Shown here piece by piece: positions 50,887 through 61,300 of a stretch of 64,000 nt of DNA. Under the pieces are notes generated by a model that was not told the origin of the DNA, did no database searches, and saw only the letters and a program-made list of their open reading frames with translations. The stretch is from Stomorhina lunata (taxonomy: Eukaryota > Arthropoda > Insecta > Diptera > Rhiniidae): assembly GCA_933228675.1 (NCBI GenBank), contig OW121740.1, positions 35,576,292 through 35,640,291 of the forward strand, read 5' to 3'. Positions within the stretch are counted from its first letter, which is position 1. Every line of letters starts with the position of its first letter. Position numbers and translations under genes: made by a program.

Positions 50887-52425
50887 ACAATCTCGAAAAC
50901 GGCTCTAACGATTTTGATAAAATTTGGACAGTGGGTATCTTTTTTGATGTATAGGTCGAAGAAGAAGGGACTTTTGGAACCTTTGCCTCTAAGTGGGTAA
51001 AAACGGGTAAAAAGGGGAAAAAATCGAAAACGCTGTATCTCCTTAAGTAATAGGTATAGAAACAAAATTTAAATTACGTTTTAAACAGCTATGAAAATAA
51101 ACGGACAGGTGTTTGGTACTTTTTTGAAACTATGTCCGATAAGGGGTAAAAAAGGGTGAAAATAGTTTTTTTGGTACCTTTTTAACCCACTCTTATATTT
51201 TAAACTAAGGAATATAAAAAGAAACTTTGTACTGCAATTAATAGATGTAAACGAAACATGAAACACGCATTTGGTACTTTTTTGATTTTGGAGCCGAAAT
51301 GGGTAAAAAAGGGATAAAATGATAACTTAACATCTCCAAAGTAATATGAATAGGAACATTATAAATTATATTAAATGCGTTTAAAAAAAAATGTACCGAA
51401 TTCAATTGGCACCAAAAAAGTACCAAATATGCATATGGAACTTTTAGAAATTAGGGAATAAAAAGGGGGAAAAATTAGTATTATTTTAAACAAATGAATG
51501 TTTGTCTGTATGTATGTTCTTTATAGAATAGTAAACTGTGAATTTGATTGTGTTATGCTCTTCAGCGAAGATGTTGCGGATAAGCCGGCGAAGGTTTTAA
51601 AGTTGATAAGACGAATTTCCGACAGATGGCGCCACTGAAAATTACTAAAAATTAATAAAATCGTAAACTGTACATTTGATCATGCTATGATCTTTAGCAA
51701 AGTTGTAGCGCATGAGCCGGCGAAGGCTTTTTAGTTGGTATGAATAATTTCCGACAGGTGGCGCTACAGAAACTTACTCACAGTCAATTTAATCGTAATC
51801 TGTACATTTAATCATGCTACAATCTTTAGCAAAGTTGTTGCACATGATCCGACGAAGGTTCCTTAGTTGGTATGAAGAAATTTCGACAGGTGGCGCCACT
51901 GAAATTAACTCAAAGTCAATTTAATCGTAAGCTGTACATTTAATCATGCTATAATCTTCAGCAAAGTTGTTACGGATAAGACGAAGAAGGTTTATGAATT
52001 GGAATGAGCAAAGTCCGACAGGTGGCACTACAGAAAATTACTCAAAGTGAATTAAATCGTAAACTGTGCATTTGATCATGTTATAATCATAAGCAAAGTT
52101 GTTACGAATAAGCAGACAAAGGTTTCTTATATGGTATGAACAACTTCAGGTGGCGCCACTTAAAACTACTCAAAATGAATTAAATCGTAAACTGGGCATT
52201 TGATCAGACTATAGTCTTTAGCAAAGTTGTTGCGCATGAGTCGACGGAGGTTTCTGTTGGTATGAATAATTTCCAAAATTATTAAAATGAGTTAAACTGT
52301 AAACTATGCGAATTATGTGTTGGTCGGACAAAATAAACTTTATAAAATAAAATATATAAAAACTTTAAAATTTGCCTCAAAATGCTTATCATAAAGCTCC
52401 GAGCAAGGCTCGGTCAACCAGGTAC
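50766..52425 (+). mobile_element. Helitron-like non-autonomous element, copy E
   Basis: 5' TCTTATATTCTTAAACGAGC after host A, (TA)n at 50795-50880, AATCTCGAAAACGGCTCTAA, about six ~125-bp units, 3' hairpin CCGAGCAAGGCTCGG + TCAACCAGGTAC, then host T. It is very similar to copy B throughout, including the unit order, so the two probably descend from one recent source. Confidence 0.8.
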
Positions 52426-53422
52426 TTTCTCAATATATAAGCCGCAATTCTCAACAGAAATTGATTAAATTTGTCACACGTCTATTAGTTGACCCAAAAA
52501 AGGGTTCTACTAATTTTGGTTGAAATCCTAGGGGTATCTGCGTAATAATTTAAGTGTTTTTTTTTCAAAAAATTTTGAACTTTTTTCTACGATCGGTAAA
52601 TTTCGGTTATTTTTTTCGCCTTTCATGTGATCATGGTGGGAGTATCGAGCAAAACCGAGACAACTTAGCTTTTGTCCAAAGACAAATGAAAACACTGAAT
52701 TTTGTAAAGCTTTTTTGATTTTCTGAAATCTCCTATACGGGATTAAGTAATTTTCTTCTGCAGACTTAAGTCAAGGTTCTGTATCTTAATTAAATCGACA
52801 TCAAGGTTAGAGCTGTTAAACTATATTCGAAGCATGAGCTACTGAGTTTAATGAAAAATTTCATCACTTTTCGTTTTACAATAGAATATTAAGCACATTT
52901 CAGTACTTTTTTGATAACACATAATATAACTTTTTTTTTTTAAACAATTATTGATCCTCAATCCTAGACTCTTCTCTATAGAACTGCATCATTAGGTTTT
53001 TCAGATATGGTGGCCAAAAAATGGCTTTTTGCAGCAGAAATACCATAGTGCGCTTTCGCCCTCCCCAGTACGCGATCGAGAAGCTTAAAAAAGTCTTTGA
53101 CCGAACCATACATGAGAGTTGTATTGCATTTTTGATGAGATATAGGTGGTGTAGATTTTAAAGAGATTAGCTAAAGTGAAGTAACTCTTACATCATTTTA
53201 GAAAACCGAGTGACTTGAATGCCTCTTTCAACACTTAAAAGATGTGCTTAGTCCAACGGACATCACATTGAATTCTCATACCCGCAACATCAGGAATTTT
53301 CCTGAATTTTTACACCGTAGGTTGACTTTATTTACACGACTCCATTTGGAAATGGTTTCGAGATTGCGTTTTAATAATGCATTCATTCTCAAAGCCACAA
53401 TATGTGGAAGATACGGTATATT
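52426..53422. other. intergenic DNA
   Basis: No gene supported. A 71-codon open frame at 53244-53459 overlaps the next repeat and shows no domain. Confidence 0.45.
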
Positions 53423-54230
53423 TATACCCTTCACCACCATAGGTGAAAGGGTATTATAAGTTTGTGCTGATGTATGTAACACATAGAAATATTTGGCTTA
53501 GACCCACCTTTTAGTATACCAATAGGCTTAGAATCACTTTCTGAGTCGATTTAGCGATGTCCGTCCATCCGTCCGTCTGGCTGGCTGGCTGGACCCCCAT
53601 GTAAACCTTGTAATCAAACTACAGGTCACAATTCTAAAGATAATTTAATGAAATTTGGCACAGATCATTTTTTTGATAATGGGACCATGGCTATTGAAAT
53701 AAGTCAAAATCAGTCCATTATTTATGGTACCTCCCATAGGCCCCACTTCCCGGAATTGATATATTGGCCACAAATATCAAAATTTTTTCATGAAATTTAA
53801 AACAAGAACTGCTTATGTAAACTAAAATCACTGTACCAAATTTCGTTGAAATCGGTCCACATTTGACCATAGCTCCCATACAAACTCTTCTTTAAAAACG
53901 CACTAAATGAGACAAAAAAATCACTAAAACGCTCGTAAACCTAAAGATAATGAAAATTTTGAGTCTATTTTTTGCATACATAATTTTTGTAACAACTGTA
54001 ATCAATTTGCCAAATTTCGAGATAGTCGGCGCACATTTGACCCTAGCTCTCATATAAGTCCAAATGACGGAAACAGCTTAAATATATAAGTTTTAAGAAA
54101 ATGTTTGTATGATGGCAAAATTTAGCAAATATTTGTCTTTATACAGGAAAAATAACACCTTTGACCTTAGTGGTGAAGGGTATCGTATGGTCGGGCTAGA
54201 CCGATTAAAGCGCTTTCTTACTTGTTTTAA
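53423..54230. mobile_element. inverted-repeat element with TATACCCTTCACCAC ends
   Basis: Starts TATACCCTTCACCAC. A matching GTGGTGAAGGGTAT lies at 54170-54183, followed by a CTAGACCGATTAAAGCG...TTACTTG tail. Interior includes a GTCCGTCCATCCGTCCGTC run and GAAATCGGTCCACATTTGAC. No protein. A reverse-orientation truncated copy lies in an Mks3 intron at 60235-60612. Confidence 0.65.
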
Positions 54231-54625
54231 ATGAATACGAATGGAAAATGTTACTGTTTTTCAATTTTTTTCAATTGATCTTGAACTCGTTTGATGAGAT
54301 CGATATAAATCTAGAGAAGGTATTACGGACACCAAAAGCAACAAGTCTTCATAAAAATGCACCGTACCACAGGCACAACTTCACTTTCGCCAAAATGGCG
54401 AATGGAAAGGCACCATTTTTCTGATAGGAATACATACCAGTAAATCTGCCTTAGATCATCCTCTACGAAATCTAGTGGTTTATATTTTGAATGATTACTT
54501 GTTTATGAGAAAACTCTCGGCAAGCGCAAGACTTTAATAATCACATAATCAAAGTTTAGCGATGTCAACTACAATATGGAAGAATTTAGAACCGTTGGTG
54601 GACAAAACTCGAACCAACGCAGACC
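54231..54625. other. intergenic DNA
   Basis: No gene recognised. Confidence 0.4.
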
Positions 54626-55100
54626 AAAGAGTGAGTGGGTTTCTCGTCGCGAATCGACATTAAAAAAGGAAAATGTGGGTTTGTGAGCTAATATTGTCAT
54701 AGCGATCATTTTTGGGATTACCTTTGCTTCAACAAATAACACTGATAGGCTAATAGTCAATCCAACTTTAACGACGAAATCTCGCGGAATCATAATTTTC
54801 GGAAGGGTTAAAAAAATGCGGATACGTTGGACTAAACATTTACATATAACTCAAATTCGACTAAAGAGTGAGTGGGTTTCTCGTCGCGAATCGACATTAA
54901 AAAAGGCAAATGTGGGTTTGTGAGCTAATATTGTCATAGCGATCATTTTTGGGATTACATTTGCTTCAACAAATAACACTGATAGGCTAATAGTCAATCC
55001 AACTTTAACGACGAAATCTCGCGGAATCATAATTTTCGGAAGGGTTAAAAAAATGCGGATACGTTGGACTAAACATTTACATATAACTCAAATTAGACTA
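54626..55100. repeat. 237-bp direct tandem duplication
   Basis: The segment containing AAAGAGTGAGTGGGTTTCTC, AATCTCGCGGAATCATAATT and CGGATACGTTGGACTAAACA occurs twice, the second copy beginning 237 bp after the first. The copies differ at only a few bases, implying a recent duplication. On the minus strand the first copy lies in a 74-codon open frame of unknown nature. Confidence 0.9.
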
Positions 55101-55306
55101 TGATGAAAAGCAAATAAATTGTATGTATAAAAACCTAAGTTTCATTCAAAAAGTCATGGATTTATTGAACCTACCTTGTATAATTTTTTACGTCTGATAA
55201 AAAAAAAAACTAAGATCTTTGAATAAATTCTGAAAATAGTAAAATATTTTATTATGCAAATATTAGTTAAAAGTCCTTAATTAGATATAAATATTTAATA
55301 TAAATT

Positions 55307-55387
55307 TTACATCAAAAAGCGTTTATCGATTAAAGTCTTATTGGAGATATTCTCTTTTACCGCATAGCGATAAAATGATTGGAAAAT
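55307..55387 (-). CDS. Mks3: Mks3 terminal exon
   Basis: 27 codons including the stop: IFQSFYRYAVKENISNKTLI then DKRFLM and TAA. The position and sequence of the stop match the family's conserved cytoplasmic end. Acceptor TTTCTTTTATAG. An AATAAA lies about 60 bp downstream on the minus strand. Confidence 0.94.
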   Translation of the reverse strand: MFQSFYRYAVKENISNKTLIDKRFLM

Positions 55388-58300
55388 CTATAAAAGAAAG
55401 AAATCGAGATTTACTAATTAGTAATTATATTCAAGTTTCTTTAAAATTTGACATTATAAATTCATGTATATTTTAGTTTACCTTGCCAAAAATACAGACG
55501 GCAATAACAGCTGCCAAAAGATTTGAAAAGATTAAGTAGACGGCCAACAGCAACAGAAATTCCAATACAAACAATTGCAGTTCGTTGCCATAAAGAAACA
55601 TTTGGGTAAAGGAAAAACGTGTATCGATGTAAAACGTGCCCTTGTCTGAAAATAAAAAAGAAATGAAAGAGGTATATGAACGAAATTATAATGATAAAAT
55701 CTTAGAAATTAGCATAAAGTTTTATATATACGAGAATTTTGTTGAATATCAAACAGTTGTCTTTAGATATTGTATTTAAACTTTAGTCAGTCTCAGAAAA
55801 CATAACCTAGTTTTCAGTGGCAGACTTATTTAGATTGTGTCAAAAATTAGCTACCAAAAAAACATATCACCGTCGAATCATCTGAATCGTTTTTAAAAGC
55901 AAGCGACCAGCTAGGTAGCCTAGGTTTTCAAAAAAAATTGAACCCAGAGTTAGTCCCCTGCTGTACAACAAGGTATTTTTTCTTGTCACAGATCTTGCAA
56001 AAGTCACCGCAACCTATAAGTATACATTGACGGTTGATAGTGAGAGTAACCTGTGAAAACAGAGTCATATGTCTGAAATGAATACATTCTTGACCAAATC
56101 TTGCTAACTAGTCTGCCCTACAGTTTCCAAGTATGTCCCTTTGGCTCGAAACCCTTATAAGATGGTTACAGGCAAAAAACAGAATCGAGAGAGTTAGTGC
56201 CAGTTTGAATACTCTTGCTACTTCTTAAGAGCCTGTTCGACCTGCGGTGACCTTTATATGATGTTTACCTGTATGTCCGAGTCGAGAGCCATATAAGTAT
56301 AATTTTTTCAAACAATGGTACTGTCAATCCTAACACGGTGCTGATTGGGTTGTGACCGTGACCATTGTTCGACCTTTTTATGATGTTCAGCTTTCTGGTT
56401 CAGAAAGTAACAGGTATGTACTTCAAGGTACTTATACATTTCTAAACTAGTCCCATGCTTGCTTACTCGTCTGCTCTATAGTTCCCCGGTATGGCCCTGT
56501 ATCCTAGTACAAACAGAAGTATACTGAAATGTTGTTATCACAAAGTCATCTCCAACTGCTCGAACGTCAAGTCATCTCAATCTGCTGATTTATTTCGAAC
56601 TCCTTAGTCATCAAAAACTACTAAGTCATCATGAACTGCTCAGTCATCGCTTAGTCATCGTAAACTGCTTAGTCAACATAAAAATCATGAACTGTTAAGT
56701 CATCTTAAACTGCAGATTCATCTCGAACTCCTGACTCATATCGAACAGCTGAGTCATCTTGAACAGCTGAGATATTTTAAACTACTGAGTATCTCGAACT
56801 CAAACTTAGGGAGTTAGAGTACGCCACGTAGCCTACATAAATATTGAATGAGTCAAGAGGCATCAATATAGAAGTATACCTCTTTTAACATATTGTATAG
56901 CGAACCGCACAATCCGAGACAGACACCCGCTTGCAGCCGCAACTAGCATGTTAAACAGACGCTTCAGTTTCGTACTTCAGCAAGTACAATTATCTTAGAC
57001 CCTTAGACCTGGAATCGCTCCAAGACTGGCTCCAAGACAACTCCTTCTCAAAGTATCCCCAACCTAGAATCCCACACGAGTTGTTTACCGCATCTAGGTT
57101 GCTCAGGTTAACAGGACGTATCACGAAGAGGTTGGAGTAGGAATTGGATACAGTTCTTACCTGTTAGCTGGAGACGCCAGGCAACAGCTGCATTCTATTT
57201 GAGTCAAGATACATCAATGTAGAAGTATACCGTCTTTTTACAGGAATTTCAGGGCACAGTGAGATGAAGGATAGCCAAGATAAGTCTAGGCTTTGCAAGT
57301 TAAGAGCAATCAGAACTATTGCCTGGTATCATCCCCTACATCACCCACCTTACTACCTTACTACCCCTACATCACCCATCTTACTACCGCAGGTAGTAAA
57401 AACAGAATCTCAAAATCACATACAAGTCAGTATCTGGATCCTTTTGAGTCTCTTGCGTATCATGAGACGAGGACACCGTATCTCCATTGTTTTCGAATTG
57501 GTCTCTTGTACTTATACAGCGCAACTGTAATGGATCCGAAAAAAACGGCTGCTAATTGGAATTGGGAGTTATTGGTACACAATTGATACGGAGTGTTGCC
57601 GTTTTGAGAACAGTTAGGATAATTTTGAACACGAATAAAGTCAATTTGTCTATGCATATTAATGTTTAACACATACAACATCGTTTATATGTTATTATAA
57701 GTCCACATCGATGTAATGTTGAATAAACACGAATCGGTAGTCAATTTGAACACAAACGATGTTGATACTATTGTGGGGTTTATATAACTCAAGCGGCTGA
57801 CGATTGAGTGAAATTTACATGTGTTTTGTTATTGTAACAAAAACAAAATACATGTAAATTTCACTCAATCGTCAGCCGCTTGAGTTATATAAATACCACA
57901 TATACTTTTAATTTACAACTTAAATGGTATCATTTTAAACACGAATGTGACCAATATTTCTTTAAATGTCCAATTTTAAACTATATTCTATTAAATTAAC
58001 CTCGATTTAATGTTAAATTGACACTGATTGATCATTTTGAAACATTCTATTATATTTTAATACAATATTGATGCAGAATAGTATGATTTCAAATATAGAT
58101 GGCGTCTTAAAAATATACTCACTTTCAGTCAAATAATTTTCAAATTCACAGTCCAATAAACGTTCCAAAATCGTTTTTTCCTTAATAATATAGTCCATAT
58201 CCTTAATACCCTAAAAAAGGAAAGAATTTTAAAATACAGTTCAAAATTTCCCTTTTAAAACTTACATGATCTATAAAAGCACAAAAGAAACGATTCACAC

Positions 58301-61300
58301 TGCAATAAGCCAAAGCAGACTTCTCCAAATTACCCTCAACCGTATTAAGTTCCTTTTGAAAATGAACACCTCCCACACCACCACCACTTCCCGCAACTCC
58401 CCCCATCATAGATCTCTGATAGGGCAACAGAAGCTTATCGAAATAATTACTTAAGTTTTTTGGTGGCATTATTACATAACACTGATCCGTATCACTTAAC
58501 AGGCCACGTCGCCCACAAATACTATGTGTTTCACGTTGCAGCTGCATGATCATTGTGGTCATATCGGAATCAGCAAAACCATGCGGTGAACGTCCATGTA
58601 TGTAGAAGCCAAAAGAGGGTTCGATTAGAGTGAAGATGGAAATGTTTGCCAACGAACAGTGTTCGATGTATTTTTGTATGGGATTTCCGGAGATGCGTGT
58701 GAGTATTTGACTTAAAACCACATATTGGCATATGTAGATTAAAATGTAGAGAAGGGATGTGTAGAAAATTTTTAAAGTAGTATCGCCTTGACTTATGGTA
58801 TCAATATTGAGGAGCTGAAAATAAACATTAGTTATAAATAATTTTTAAATTTGGCGAGATTCCAAGTGTCATTGTTTGACATTTGAACAATTGTTATTGT
58901 TTGCTAGTAGAAGGTACGAGGTTGGTAAAAATGGGGCGCTACACGAGTGAACAACGCATTCTCATTGTGAAATTGTTTTACCAAAATGGTGAAAGTTTTG
59001 CGGCCACAGTTCGCAAATTGCAATCAATTTGGGATCACAATAATGCTCCAAAAGAGTCAACTGTAAAGAGATTAATGGATAAATTTGCCGAAACTGGGTC
59101 TGTTAGTGATGTAAAGATAACAACGCGCCTTCGACCAGGTCGATCGACCGAAAATGACGCAGCTGTACGTGATGATGTCGCTCAAACTCCATCCACCTCA
59201 ATTCGGCACCGAGCTCAGCAAATTGGTCTCTCCAAATCCACTATGCAGCGAATTTTAATGAAAGATTTGCATCTTCATGCATACAAAGTTCAATTGACTT
59301 CATCTTCAAAGTTCAATCGACTCAGGAACTGAACCAGATGACCATGGACAGCGAAGGGAGTTCGTTAATTGAGTATTGGAGAGACAACATGAAAATGCTG
59401 ATTTTGCATTCTTCAGTGACGAAGCCCATTTCCATCTTGATGGCTTCGTCAATAGGCAGAATTGTCGCATTTGGGTTAGGAAAATCCTTAAGTAATTCAC
59501 GAGAAGCAAATGCATCCTCAACGTGTCACCGTGTGGTGTGGTTTTTGGGCTGGAGGAATCATTGAACCTTTTTTTATGAAAATGAGGCAGGTCAAGCACA
59601 AACAGTGAGGCTCTATGCTCCACTGGGAGTCAAGGATAACAGAAGAAGAAGAAGCACAAACAGTCAATGGTGTTCGGTATCGTGAAATGATAATCAGTTT
59701 TTTCTTTCCTATAATTGAAAAAATAAAAGTGGAGGCATGTGGTTTCAACAAGGCGGCGCCACATGTCATACAGCCAGAGAAACAATTCAATTGCTACATC
59801 AGTTATTTCCTGGTCGTGTTATTTCGCATTTTGGAGACCAGAATTGGCCGCCTAGATCGTGCAATTTAACACCTTCAGATTTTTTCTTTGGGGTTTTTGA
59901 AGTCGATGGTTTTCGCGAATAAGACGACGACCACTCAAGCCTTAAAAGAGGAAATTTAACGCTAAATTAATGAAATACCTCAGCATTTCTGCAAAAAGGT
60001 CATTGAAAATTTCATTAAAAGATCGCGTGTGTGCCAGCAAAGCCGCGGCGGCCATCTGCACGATATCTTGTTCCATACATAAGCTCATTCTGTCTACTTT
60101 GCGATATAATAAAGTTTCACGATTTTTTGTTTAATATCTGTGTTTTATTTAAAATTTAAAAATTGCGTTCTAGTTGGGACACCCTTTAGTTTTTACAAAA
60201 ATTATGTGTGCTTGTGATTTTCGACTCATTTTGTAACTTTTGACCGAAGGGTTTGTATGGGAAATATGGTCAAATATGGATCGATTTTAAAGAAATTTTT
60301 TACAGTGAATTTTGTATGTATACATAGACAATAACATTGTGGCCAAAATCTTTATTCCGTAAAGTGAGACCTATGGGAGGTGTCAGAAATTATAGACCGA
60401 TTTTGATCAATTTCAATAGTATGGGACCATTAGTATGGACCATTACTGCCGAAAAAAACTTTTTGCTTTAAAATAAAATATCTTAAAAATTGAATCCTGC
60501 ATGTTTCGTCTAACGGACGGAGGTACATCGTTAAATCGACTCAGGGTGATTCTAACTATATTGGTCTCAGACCAATATTTCTATGGGTTACAAACTTATG
60601 GTGGTGAAAGATATAATTAGTTTGGAACTCCTCTTCGGTATAGAAATCATATATGGGCAAATCCAGCATGACGGACGATACATTTCTACGGATTTTGTTG
60701 TACTTAAATGTATGCCATTGTCGTTCTACATTAGATATCTTTGCACAGATTTTCGATAATATTAGTCCATTGATTGTGCTATCGAATGGCATTTGTTAAT
60801 TTACATACCTCTTTTGGAGGAAAAAGATATTCGCTTTTAAAGTGCTGTGACGGACGCTACAAAAAATGGAAGTGACTTTTTTTTCAATACGTGTTTCTGT
60901 AATTTTCATCAAATCGGTCATAGTAATAAACAAATTGTAAATACATTAAAGATATAGGAAAATCAGAGGATTACTAAACAGCTTTTAAAAAATATTTTTA
61001 AGTTTCCATAAATGAACTGTTGCGGACGCTACGTGACGGACGATACAGTTTTTACTTGAATGTTTTTTATTAGGAAAAAATTCATATTTCTTATTTGTAT
61101 TAAGCATTCGTTAATCAGTGAAAATAATGGTTTTATTTGTTCCCAAATTTCAATGCGATTTTTGGGCACAATTTAATATTTCACAAAACGGCTACATACA
61201 TGCAAGGTGGCGCAAAAGTAATCCTCCTATCAGAAAATGCTATAAATTTTGCGATTGGCCCCTAATGTCAATTTGACATTTGTGTAGTAAACACTTGCGA

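Larger units (their letters stand above)
55646..58122 (-). other. Mks3 intron (2.5 kb)
   Basis: Contains an 18-bp degenerate repeat (56540-56805), a 45-bp direct repeat (about 56846-56893 and 57198-57243, sharing CATCAATRTAGAAGTATACC), a CATCACCCA-rich tract (57320-57390) and a strong hairpin (57772-57901). No coding exon. Confidence 0.6.
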
